Part shown: positions 1 to 7,102 of the stretch, piece after piece
Layout: every line of letters begins with the position of its first letter
How positions within the stretch are numbered: position 1 is the stretch's first letter
Assembly (NCBI GenBank): GCA_024763595.1
Contig: JANTFK010000039.1
Location: forward strand, 1-13,480
Length of the DNA stretch: 13,480 nucleotides
Source of the DNA: Bacteroidales bacterium
Lineage (GTDB): Bacteria; Bacteroidota; Bacteroidia; Bacteroidales; GCA-2748055
Direction of reading: 5' to 3'
The notes under the pieces: generated by a model
Seen by the model: the letters and a program-made list of their open reading frames with translations, nothing else
The model's database searches: none
Told to the model about the DNA's origin: nothing
Translations under genes and position numbers: made by a program

Positions 1-1
1 G

Positions 2-436
2 GATCCCAATCAGATTGTTGAAATTAGGGAGTTGATCAGGGAACTGGGAAAACAAAAAACGGTGATCCTCAGTACGCACATCCTGCCTGAAGTGGAAGCT
101 ACCTGTGACAGGATCCTGATCATTAACCAGGGACGGATTGTGGCCGATGGCACTTCAGATTTGCTCCGGAAACAGGCTGGCGGAGCTGATATCCTGCGCG
201 TAAAAATTGAGGACGGTGACCCCAATGCTATCTTTAAGGCACTGCAGGGACTGGAAATAACCACGCAGGTCGGATTTGTTGATGGAGATCAGAGCCGTTT
301 TGAGATCCAGTGTCCAACCGGATCGGATGCCGGCCGGGAAATCTTCCACCTCTGTGTGCAAAAAAAATGGACGATTACCGAGATAATTCCTTTCGAAACC
401 AAACTGGAGGATGTTTTCCGGGAACTTACCACCTAA
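2..436 (+). CDS. gldA: GldA-type ABC transporter ATP-binding protein, 3' part only
   Basis: The gene enters from the left edge in frame 2, so only about the last 144 residues are present; Walker A, signature and Walker B motifs lie outside. The first visible residues, DPNQ, are the usual D-loop region (GLDPNQ) that follows Walker B. The H-loop is seen as ILSTH, with the following EVEATCDRILIINQGRIVADG typical of ABC-2-type and gliding ATPases. The C-terminal part resembles the extra domain of these exporter ATPases. It would energise the membrane complex formed with the next two genes, on the cytoplasmic side. The next gene starts 49 bases downstream without a visible promoter, which supports one operon. 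The GldA assignment rests mainly on the adjacent GldF and GldG genes; the ATPase alone could be called only ABC-2-type. Confidence 0.85.
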   Translation, partial: DPNQIVEIRELIRELGKQKTVILSTHILPEVEATCDRILIINQGRIVADGTSDLLRKQAGGADILRVKIEDGDPNAIFKALQGLEITTQVGFVDGDQSRFEIQCPTGSDAGREIFHLCVQKKWTITEIIPFETKLEDVFRELTT

Positions 437-485
437 TGAGCGATAAAAACATTATACCAAAATCAAACGCCATAAAGTATAGATC

Positions 486-1211
486 ATGCAAACTATCTGG
501 ATACTAAGCAAAAGGGAATTCAGGTCATTTTTTGATTCTTTGATAGCCTATATCATGCTGGTTCTTTTTCTGGGGATTAGCGGTTTTTTCACCTGGTTGT
601 TCGGCTCTGATGTATTTCTGGTGGGTCAGGCCAGTCTGGGAGCCTTTTTCTCGATCGCCTACTGGACCCTCTTCTTCTTTATTCCGGCCCTTACCATGCG
701 GTTGCTGGCCGAGGAGATCCGGTCGGGTACCATTGAACTGTTGTTGACAAGGGCCATTACCGACCGGCAGGTCGTGCTGGGTAAGTTTCTCTCAACCTTT
801 ATGTTGATCGTGGTGGCACTGGTGTTTACCATCCCTTATGTAATTACCATTGGCAGTATAGGTAACCTGGATCTGGGAGCTGTTATCAGTGGTTATCTGG
901 GGCTTCTCTTTATGAGTGCGGCCTATATCAGCATAGGATTGTGGGCAAGCAGTATTACCAGGAACCAGATCGTGGCTTATCTTCTATCACTCTTTATAGG
1001 GCTTTTCTTTCACCTTTTGTTCGGGATCCTTGCCACCGGTTTTTCCGGCTTGCCAGGGCAACTTTTTACCAGCCTGAGCATGCGGGAGCATTTTGACAGC
1101 ATATCCAGGGGGGTACTCGACAGCGGCGATCTGGTATACTTTCTTTCACTGATCGTCCTGGGGCTGTTTCTGTCGGAGGTGTCCCTGGCTAAAAGAAATA
1201 TTACTGAATAA
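486..1211 (+). CDS. gldF: Gliding-type ABC transporter permease GldF
   Basis: A 241-residue polytopic inner-membrane protein with about six hydrophobic segments (roughly residues 16-38, 53-71, 99-124, 131-154, 164-188 and 214-232). The length equals that usual for GldF. The stretch from residue 70 to 102, with TMRLLAEE, SGTIELLLT and VVLGKF, is the characteristic cytoplasmic loop of ABC-2 permeases, and the SISRGVLD motif near residue 203 is typical of GldF. In Flavobacterium johnsoniae GldA, GldF and GldG form an ABC transporter linked to gliding; the transported substrate is not established. Here it sits between the ATPase and GldG genes, 13 bases before the latter. The upstream leader is AT-rich with no Shine-Dalgarno sequence, as is usual in this phylum. 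Confidence 0.9.
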   Translation: MQTIWILSKREFRSFFDSLIAYIMLVLFLGISGFFTWLFGSDVFLVGQASLGAFFSIAYWTLFFFIPALTMRLLAEEIRSGTIELLLTRAITDRQVVLGKFLSTFMLIVVALVFTIPYVITIGSIGNLDLGAVISGYLGLLFMSAAYISIGLWASSITRNQIVAYLLSLFIGLFFHLLFGILATGFSGLPGQLFTSLSMREHFDSISRGVLDSGDLVYFLSLIVLGLFLSEVSLAKRNITE

Positions 1212-1224
1212 AAGAAAACGCGTA

Positions 1225-2730
1225 ATGAAAACCAGAAAATATACCGTATCGATACTATTGTTTGTTGCCATTGTGATTGTGGTCAATCTGTTGTCGGAGC
1301 AGTTCTTTTTCAGGCTGGACCTAACAGAAAACAAGCAATATACACTCTCCGGAGCCACAAAGCGTATTCTGAAGGAGCTGAACGAACCCATTACCGTGAA
1401 AGCTTATTTCAGTAAAGACATTCCTGCCCAGTTGATAAAGACAAGAAACGATTTCAGGGAAATGCTGGTTGAATATGGTAAGATATCGGGCCAGATGGTG
1501 GTTTATGAGTTTATCAGTCCAAACGAGGATGAGGAGGTGGAGAGAGAAGCCACGGAAAACGGGATACAGCCTGTCATGATCAATGTGCGGGAGAAAGACC
1601 AGATGAAACAGCAAAGAGCCTATATGGGTGCAGTGCTCAGTCTGGGAGAAAGAAAGGAGATCATTCCGGTAATCGAACCCGGACTGGCCATGGAGTATAC
1701 CCTTTCCACAGCCATTAAAAAACTGGCAGTTGTGAATAAGCCGTCAGTCGGATTTTTGCAGGGTCACGGTGAACCTTCCCTGCAGGAACTGAACCAGGCG
1801 AATCAGGAACTGGGTGTCCTCTATTCGGTTGAGGGGATCACCATAACCGACACTACATCGATTCCGGATGATATTAAATCCCTGGTCATTATCCGGCCCA
1901 CCGATTCGCTACCACCGGTAGTATTTAATAAACTGGACAATTATCTGGCCGGAGGCGGAAGGATTTTTATAGCTATAAACCGTGTAAATGGGGACCTGCA
2001 AAGGGGATATGGTAGCGGCTTATCCACCGGGCTGGAATCATGGCTGGAGGGGAAAGGGCTCCACATCAATGAGAATTTCATCCTGGATGAAAACTGCGTC
2101 ACAGCCACCATGCAACAGCAGATCGGTAATGCCATTCAGATATCAAGTGTGGCCATTCCTTATGTCCCCAGGGTGAACCAGTTTGCAGACCACCCCATTA
2201 CCGGGGGACTGGAAGAGGTTATTTTACCCTTTGCCAGTACCATGGAGTTCATGGGAGACTCGGCACTCTCCTTTACCCCGTTGCTTTTCAGTTCTGAGTT
2301 GTCGGGGACCGAAAGTGTCCCTGCTTATTTCAATTTTCAGCGGAGGTGGACCCGGGCCGATTTCCCATTACAGCACCAGGTCCTGGGTGCCATTCTGGAG
2401 GGTCCGCTTGCAGGGAACACGCCGGCTAAAATGGTGGTCATTGCCGACGGGGATTTTCCGGTAAATGAGGGAAGACAACAGGTCAATCCGGATAATATCA
2501 GTCTGCTGGTGAATGGAATAGACTGGTTGAGTGATGATACAGGGCTGATCGAACTGAGGACCAAAGGTGTCAGTTCCCGCCCCATTAAACAGATGGAAGA
2601 CAGTACCCGGACCCTGCTTAAATGGCTGAACTTTCTATTGCCCATATTACTGGTACTGATCTATGGCCTGTTCCGGTACCAGTACCGGAAAAACCAGCGC
2701 ATTGCAAGAATGGAAGCAAACTTTTCATAA
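1225..2730 (+). CDS. gldG: GldG-type ABC transporter auxiliary protein
   Basis: A 501-residue protein with one membrane segment near the N-terminus (about residues 8-23) and one near the C-terminus (about residues 466-484), followed by a basic tail. Between them is a large periplasmic region. The opening FRLDLTENKQYTLSGATKRIL and the YTLSTAIKKL / FLQGHGEPSL motifs are typical of the GldG family (uncharacterised ABC-type transport auxiliary component). GldG is thought to be the extracytoplasmic subunit working with GldA and GldF. It is somewhat shorter than the flavobacterial protein as I remember it. The start at this ATG gives a proper short basic N-terminus before the first membrane helix. 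It lies in the same operon as gldF upstream and the DUF4340 gene 18 bases downstream. Confidence 0.9.
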   Translation: MKTRKYTVSILLFVAIVIVVNLLSEQFFFRLDLTENKQYTLSGATKRILKELNEPITVKAYFSKDIPAQLIKTRNDFREMLVEYGKISGQMVVYEFISPNEDEEVEREATENGIQPVMINVREKDQMKQQRAYMGAVLSLGERKEIIPVIEPGLAMEYTLSTAIKKLAVVNKPSVGFLQGHGEPSLQELNQANQELGVLYSVEGITITDTTSIPDDIKSLVIIRPTDSLPPVVFNKLDNYLAGGGRIFIAINRVNGDLQRGYGSGLSTGLESWLEGKGLHINENFILDENCVTATMQQQIGNAIQISSVAIPYVPRVNQFADHPITGGLEEVILPFASTMEFMGDSALSFTPLLFSSELSGTESVPAYFNFQRRWTRADFPLQHQVLGAILEGPLAGNTPAKMVVIADGDFPVNEGRQQVNPDNISLLVNGIDWLSDDTGLIELRTKGVSSRPIKQMEDSTRTLLKWLNFLLPILLVLIYGLFRYQYRKNQRIARMEANFS

Positions 2731-2748
2731 TTCAAACGATCACAATCA

Positions 2749-3720
2749 ATGAGTGGAAAATTCAATAACAGGGTACTGCTGGTGATCTTTCTGATCCTGG
2801 CAGGTATTTATGGGGTAACAAGGATCGGAACAGGTAAGCGGGCAAACCGCTCACTGGTTACTGAGATTGTGCAGATCGATACAGCAAGAGTGTCGTCCAT
2901 ACTTCTGTACCCAAGGGCAGAGGATGGTGCGCAACTGGAATTCAGGAGAAACGGATCGTCCTGGAGTGTGTCGAATGAGCAGACTACTGCAACAGCTGAT
3001 GCGCGATCGGTACAGGCTACCCTGGTGGAACTGATGGACCTGAAAACGGAACAACTTGTGGCCCGCTCAAAGGAGAGTTGGAACAAATACCAGGTAGGGG
3101 ACAGTCTGGGAACCAGGGTGATCATTAAAGAGGGTGGCAAAACCACACTGGACATGGTGGTAGGCAGGTTCCATTATCAGCCTCCGCCACAGAACCGTTA
3201 TAATCCATACGGGCAGAATCAGGTGACCGGGAAAACCTATGTGAGGCTTTCGGGAGAAGATGAAGTATATGCAGTGGAGGGGTTCCTGGCCATGAGCATC
3301 AATCAGCCTTTTAACAGCTGGAGGGACCAGACAGTGATGCGGTTGAACAGATCCGGCTTATCCCGCATCATCTTTGATTATCCGGCCGATTCGGGTTTTG
3401 TGGCAGAGAGAGGCGATGCAGGATGGATGGTGGCCGGTGTAGCGGCCGATTCAGCATCCATGGCAACATACCTGTCTGGTATTTCATACAAATCTCACCG
3501 TGAATTTTTTGATGGTGTTAAGCCGGAGGGAGAACCGGATTTCCAGGTGACCTTTGAAGGGGACAATATGCAATCCCAACAGTTGCGGGCCTATATTCAG
3601 AAAGCGGATAGCCTGCTACTCAATAGCAGCATCAATCCCGATACCTGGTTCCGGACCAGCAGAGAGGGCCTGTTCAGGGATCTTTTCCCGGGCGCGGAAG
3701 CATTAATTTCAGATTCGTAA
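2749..3720 (+). CDS. DUF4340 domain-containing membrane-anchored protein
   Basis: A 323-residue protein with an N-terminal signal anchor (VLLVIFLILAGIYGVTRI, about residues 9-26) and a long soluble periplasmic region. Features typical of DUF4340 are the segment in which a residue hydrophobic pattern precedes a W-x-V-S strand (SSWSV), followed by LVELMDLKTEQLVARSKESW, the YQVGDSLGTRVII strand and a later YAVEGFLAMSINQPFNSWRD. The function of DUF4340 is unknown; in many bacteria it is encoded directly after GldG-like proteins, and that order is seen here with an 18-base gap. I infer that it is a periplasmic accessory part of the same ABC complex. No catalytic motif is visible. The assignment rests on sequence pattern plus context. 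Confidence 0.82.
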   Translation: MSGKFNNRVLLVIFLILAGIYGVTRIGTGKRANRSLVTEIVQIDTARVSSILLYPRAEDGAQLEFRRNGSSWSVSNEQTTATADARSVQATLVELMDLKTEQLVARSKESWNKYQVGDSLGTRVIIKEGGKTTLDMVVGRFHYQPPPQNRYNPYGQNQVTGKTYVRLSGEDEVYAVEGFLAMSINQPFNSWRDQTVMRLNRSGLSRIIFDYPADSGFVAERGDAGWMVAGVAADSASMATYLSGISYKSHREFFDGVKPEGEPDFQVTFEGDNMQSQQLRAYIQKADSLLLNSSINPDTWFRTSREGLFRDLFPGAEALISDS

Positions 3721-3744
3721 GAATTTCCTAATTTGCATGGGTAA

Positions 3745-3752
3745 TTAATTTG
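3745..3752 (+). promoter_or_regulatory. Weak Bacteroidota -7 promoter-like element
   Basis: TTAATTTG matches the Bacteroidota -7 consensus TAnnTTTG at five of its six fixed positions, in the 38-base gap after the DUF4340 gene. The octamer TAATTTGC occurs twice here, 17 bases apart (3729-3736 and 3746-3753). If used, transcription would start at or very near the ATG at 3759. No -33 TTG at good spacing is visible, so this is a tentative call. Confidence 0.3.
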
Positions 3753-3758
3753 CCCGTT

Positions 3759-4172
3759 ATGATTCGAAGAAGCATGCTTACCGTGTTACTGCTGGCGCTG
3801 ACAGTAGCCGGATCATTTGCACAGGAGAAAAGCGTCAAAGCGAAGATCACCGATCTGGAGAAGGTAACCGTTGCCGTTGAGCGGCTTACCACATCTTCCT
3901 CTTCATGTGGGTCCGGATCGGATTTCCCGGTATATCAGGATGGTCAGCTGGTTGAGATGGATTTCAACGAAGTGAGCTGGCTCACTGTCAGGCATGACCT
4001 TACTCCCTCCAATCCCAATATCTATATCAGTGTGGAACTGGAATTTACAAATGGAAGATCCGGAATTTACGAGATGATTAAACACATCCGGTTTTCCGGG
4101 GAAACAGCGGATGGGGAATTCAGCATCAAGGTAAAGAATATCAATACCATCCAGATTATCAGAAGGCCGTAG
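3759..4172 (+). CDS. Small secreted protein of unknown function
   Basis: A 137-residue protein with a clear Sec signal peptide: basic MIRRS start, hydrophobic core MLTVLLLALTVAG, and a likely cleavage at SFA/QE after residue 21. I chose the ATG at 3759 rather than a TTG nine bases upstream, because it places the arginines right before the hydrophobic core. The mature part has a Ser-rich turn with the only Cys (residue 50, SSSSCGSGSD), then a strand-rich domain: DGQLVEMDFNEVSWL, IYISVELEFTNGRSG and FSIKVKNINTIQIIR. That pattern of a short beta-sandwich ending in an I-x-x-I strand recurs in small periplasmic domains, but I do not recognise a family. It ends five bases before the GH120 gene, so the two are probably co-transcribed; a functional link to the glycosidase is inference only. 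Confidence 0.72.
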   Translation: MIRRSMLTVLLLALTVAGSFAQEKSVKAKITDLEKVTVAVERLTTSSSSCGSGSDFPVYQDGQLVEMDFNEVSWLTVRHDLTPSNPNIYISVELEFTNGRSGIYEMIKHIRFSGETADGEFSIKVKNINTIQIIRRP

Positions 4173-4177
4173 GGACC

Positions 4178-6079
4178 ATGATACATAGATTCTGGCTTGC
4201 AGGATTAACCTGGTTCATGGTCATCACATACGCCTGTTCCCATGAGTATCATGTCTCAGTGGAAGGAAATGACGGGTATCACGGAACTTCTTCCAATCCT
4301 TTCAGGACCATTTCCAGAGCTGCAGAAGTGGCACGGCCGGGCGATGTAATAACAGTACATGAAGGTATCTACCGGGAAAGGGTCAATCCTCCGGTTGGGG
4401 GTCGTTCGGAAAAAAAGCGAATTACCTACCGGGCGGCAGCGGGAGAAAAAGTGGAGATCAAAGGATCGGAAATTATTACAGGGTGGGAGCCACAGGGCAG
4501 AGGTGTATGGAGGGCTTCCATCCCCAACGTACTGTTTGGTGACCACAATCCCTTCGCAATTAATGTTGCGGGAGACTGGCTGGTGGATGGTCACTGGAAC
4601 CACACCGGGGAGGTCTATCTCAATGGCCATTCGCTGTATGAAGCTGAAACCCTGGAGGGGGTCATGAACCCGGTGGCCCATATAAGGGCCCTGGACAAAG
4701 AGGCCGCACGCTATAAATGGTATGCAGAAGTTGGCGGTAGCACAACAATGCTCTGGGCCAATTTCCATGCTGCAGATCCCAACAAAGAGATGGTTGAGGT
4801 CCATGTACGGGAAACATGTTTTTATCCGGATGCCCCCGGGAGAAACTATATTACTGTGGATGGATTTCATATGAGCCAGGCTGCTACCCAGTGGGCGCCG
4901 CCATCAGCCGAACAGGTGGGAATCCTGGGAACACACTGGAGCAAAGGGTGGATCATCCGGCATTGCATCATCCACGATTCAAAATGTTCCGGAATCACCC
5001 TGGGAAAGGACCGGAAAAGCGGGCACAACGGATGGATAGCAGGGACCAGTGGCGCCGATCATTACAACAGGATAATTATCAAAGCTCTGGAAGGATCGGG
5101 ATGGTCTATGGAGCATATCGGGGGGCACCTGGTTCGGGACAACACCATTTATAACTGTGAACAGGCAGGGATATGCGGGAGCCTGGGTGCGATTGCCAGC
5201 AAGATCACGGGAAATCATATATATAACATCTATATCAGACGCCAGTTCTTTGGTTATGAGATCGGGGCCATCAAATTTCATGCTCCCATCGATGTAATCA
5301 TTGCCCGTAATTGCCTGCACGATGCACACAAAGGGATCTGGCTGGACTGGATGACCCAGGGTACAAGGATCAGCGGGAACCTGTGCTATAGCAATGAGAT
5401 GGCAGATCTTTTTGTTGAAGTGAGCCATGGCCCTTATCTGGTGGATAATAACCTGTTCCTTTCATCCACAGCCGTTGAAAACTGGTCGGAAGGAGGAGCC
5501 TATGTACACAATCTGATTGCCGGGGAGATCAGGCTGAACAAGGTATTGGACCGATCCACCCCTTTTCACCATCCACATGCCACAACCATAATGGGCATGA
5601 GCAATATCACGCTTGGGGATGACCGGTTCTATAACAATATTTTTATGGCGCCGGCCAGTACAGTATCCCGAAGCGACCGGTCCGGATTAAATGCTTATAA
5701 TGTTATGGATTATGAGCATCCGGTTTATATCGATAACAATGTCTATGGCGGTGATGCGGTTCCATTTAAAGGGGAGAAGGCACATGTGGTTCTTTCGTTT
5801 CATGATGCTGGTCTGAAACTGGAGGAACAGGCGGGTAGCCTCTACCTGGAACTTGCATTGGATGATACGCTCCGGAAGATGAAAAATCCACAGGTAAACA
5901 GTGAATTGCTGGGCACTTCAGTGCGAACCGGTTCAGCCTGGGAGAATCCCGACGGTTCCTCTCTGGAAATTGACCGCGATTTTTTCGGAAAGGAGCGGAG
6001 CAACTTAAATCCCTCAGCCGGACCCTTCGAGGATCCTGGCAGCGGTCTGCTCAGGTTGAAAGTATGGGATTTCAGGTAG
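4178..6079 (+). CDS. GH120-type beta-helix glycosidase, probable beta-xylosidase
   Basis: A 633-residue right-handed parallel beta-helix protein that matches my memory of the glycoside hydrolase family 120 beta-xylosidase XylC of Thermoanaerobacterium (about 638 residues) along its length. Shared stretches include the N-terminal repeat (GTSSNPFRTISRAAEVARPGD, HEGIYRERV), WAPPSAEQ, LGTHWSKGWII, WLDW-x2-QGTR, FVEVSHGPYLVDNN and LDRSTPFHHPHAT. The XylC nucleophile Asp and acid/base Glu correspond to D390 (in WLDW) and E414 (in FVEVSHGP). The spacing between them is 24 residues here against 23 in XylC. The N-terminus is a signal peptide, with TYAC (Cys20) fitting a relaxed lipobox, so it may be a lipoprotein; it would act in the periplasm or at the cell surface on xylo-oligosaccharides or similar glycans. 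A GTAGGGA stretch lies just before the ATG, an unusually Shine-Dalgarno-like leader for this phylum. Exact substrate is not decidable. Confidence 0.85.
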   Translation: MIHRFWLAGLTWFMVITYACSHEYHVSVEGNDGYHGTSSNPFRTISRAAEVARPGDVITVHEGIYRERVNPPVGGRSEKKRITYRAAAGEKVEIKGSEIITGWEPQGRGVWRASIPNVLFGDHNPFAINVAGDWLVDGHWNHTGEVYLNGHSLYEAETLEGVMNPVAHIRALDKEAARYKWYAEVGGSTTMLWANFHAADPNKEMVEVHVRETCFYPDAPGRNYITVDGFHMSQAATQWAPPSAEQVGILGTHWSKGWIIRHCIIHDSKCSGITLGKDRKSGHNGWIAGTSGADHYNRIIIKALEGSGWSMEHIGGHLVRDNTIYNCEQAGICGSLGAIASKITGNHIYNIYIRRQFFGYEIGAIKFHAPIDVIIARNCLHDAHKGIWLDWMTQGTRISGNLCYSNEMADLFVEVSHGPYLVDNNLFLSSTAVENWSEGGAYVHNLIAGEIRLNKVLDRSTPFHHPHATTIMGMSNITLGDDRFYNNIFMAPASTVSRSDRSGLNAYNVMDYEHPVYIDNNVYGGDAVPFKGEKAHVVLSFHDAGLKLEEQAGSLYLELALDDTLRKMKNPQVNSELLGTSVRTGSAWENPDGSSLEIDRDFFGKERSNLNPSAGPFEDPGSGLLRLKVWDFR

Positions 6080-6098
6080 ATACTGTGCACCATTGAGG

Positions 6099-7091
6099 CT
6101 ATGAAACCAGCAGGTTGCATCCCCTGGTATCGGAGTGGTCGAAGCGGCCCAGCACTTCGAAACTTTCATCTTCAAAGGCTTTCCCAAGGTCAGCTGTGGC
6201 AATAAAGGAACAGCTAAACAGATTGGCAAGGTCGATGATATTGATACCACCTGAATGGCCCGCTGTGAGCAGGGAAAAAGGATCATTGGGATCCCTGATC
6301 AATATTTTCATCCACGGGGGGCAACGGAAGCGTCCTTCACGCATGGCGTAGGCCTGTGAAAGCAATTCGGTCATCCCATATTCTGAATGAATGTTGCCGC
6401 ATCCGAAAGCTTTCTTTAGTTTGCTGTGTAGTTCGTTACGAATCAGCTCTTTACGGCGTCCTTTCATACCCCCGGTCTCCATTACGGTCATATGCGTTCC
6501 CAATTCTATGGGATGTTTTTCCGCCAGGTCCAGCAGGGCAAAACTGACGCCCACCAGCAGTGTGGGATGCCTGTCTTTGTGGTGGGTTTCAAGGGTAGAA
6601 AAGAGCTTGTCAAAGTCATCCAGGTAGAACCCGCTATCGGGATGTTCCGACTTCCTGATCAGGTGGTCCATCATATAGACCAGGGAGGATCCGGACCGTT
6701 CCAGGTAAGAAGGCAACAGGGCAAGGATACAATATTGCTCCGGTGATCCGTAAAAGAACTGAAAACCCCTTGTGAAACTTTCCCTGTAGAGGGCGGTATC
6801 CGCTACGTGGTGCTTTGAGCGGGAGCGACCTGTGGTGCCGCTGCTTTCAAATACCAATTCAGCACCTTTCCCTTCGCAAAGGACCCTGTGCGTCCTGAAG
6901 AATTCGATGGGCAGAAAAGGAATCTCCTCTACTTCCCTGACCTGTGAAGGATTAATCTGTAGGGTGGTAATATATTCCCTGTAGACCGGATTGTGCACCG
7001 ATTGAAACAAAAAAACCTTCAGGGCAGTCTCCCTGAAGGTTCTCTGATCCTTGATCTGAAAAATGGCCTGATGCAGTTCAGGATCCATCAT
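6099..7091 (-). CDS. LuxE-like acyl-protein synthetase / acyltransferase
   Basis: A 330-residue protein of the LuxE-type branch of the adenylate-forming superfamily. The phosphate-binding motif is SSGTTGRS at residues 83-90, preceded by the typical EEIPFLPIEFFRTHRV; a later SEYGMTELLSQAY segment matches the adenylate-binding GMTE motif. In bioluminescent bacteria LuxE activates a fatty acid as acyl-AMP and carries it on a Cys near its C-terminus for reduction by LuxC. A Cys lies six residues from the end here (C325 in TRGCNLL), in a position I consider equivalent. Such homologues are common in non-luminous Bacteroidota, where their role is not known; no LuxC or LuxD is present in this window. 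It follows pgk by 11 bases. An intrinsic-terminator hairpin lies within codons 17-28. It starts with two tandem Met codons, and either could be the start. Confidence 0.85.
   Translation of the reverse strand: MMDPELHQAIFQIKDQRTFRETALKVFLFQSVHNPVYREYITTLQINPSQVREVEEIPFLPIEFFRTHRVLCEGKGAELVFESSGTTGRSRSKHHVADTALYRESFTRGFQFFYGSPEQYCILALLPSYLERSGSSLVYMMDHLIRKSEHPDSGFYLDDFDKLFSTLETHHKDRHPTLLVGVSFALLDLAEKHPIELGTHMTVMETGGMKGRRKELIRNELHSKLKKAFGCGNIHSEYGMTELLSQAYAMREGRFRCPPWMKILIRDPNDPFSLLTAGHSGGINIIDLANLFSCSFIATADLGKAFEDESFEVLGRFDHSDTRGCNLLVS
7009..7041 (-). terminator. Intrinsic terminator inside the luxE-like gene, downstream of pgk
   Basis: Read on the minus strand, AACCTTCAGGG, loop AGACTG and CCCTGAAGGTT form a perfect 11-bp stem with a 6-base loop. 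It is followed at once by five more T residues (seven counting the stem base) and then G. It begins 62 bases after the pgk stop codon, a normal place for a pgk terminator, but it falls inside codons 17-28 of the luxE-like gene, encoding RTFRETALKVFL. That part of the protein looks conserved in the family, so the reading frame is probably real. The hairpin would terminate or attenuate transcription from pgk into luxE. Confidence 0.75.
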
Positions 7092-7102
7092 AAGAAGAGT
7101 GA

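Noticed and set aside
1..6. GGATCC (BamHI site) exactly at the left edge, as a cloning junction
   Set aside because: The gldA frame is open across it and ends normally, and the same hexamer occurs elsewhere in the window. Chance is enough to explain it.
3750..3758. TTG at 3750 as start of the small secreted protein
   Set aside because: It would add MPV before the arginine-rich signal-peptide start, whereas the ATG at 3759 gives a standard signal peptide. The TTG also overlaps the promoter-like motif.
4256..4870. Open frame of 204 codons on the minus strand
   Set aside because: It is antisense to the GH120 gene and has low-complexity, Cys/His/Pro-rich composition typical of a shadow frame.
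6080..6098. Terminator between the convergent GH120 and luxE-like genes
   Set aside because: The 19-base gap contains no stem with a T run. The nearby ACCAG/CTGGT pair has only 5-bp arms and no T run, so it is not a supported terminator.
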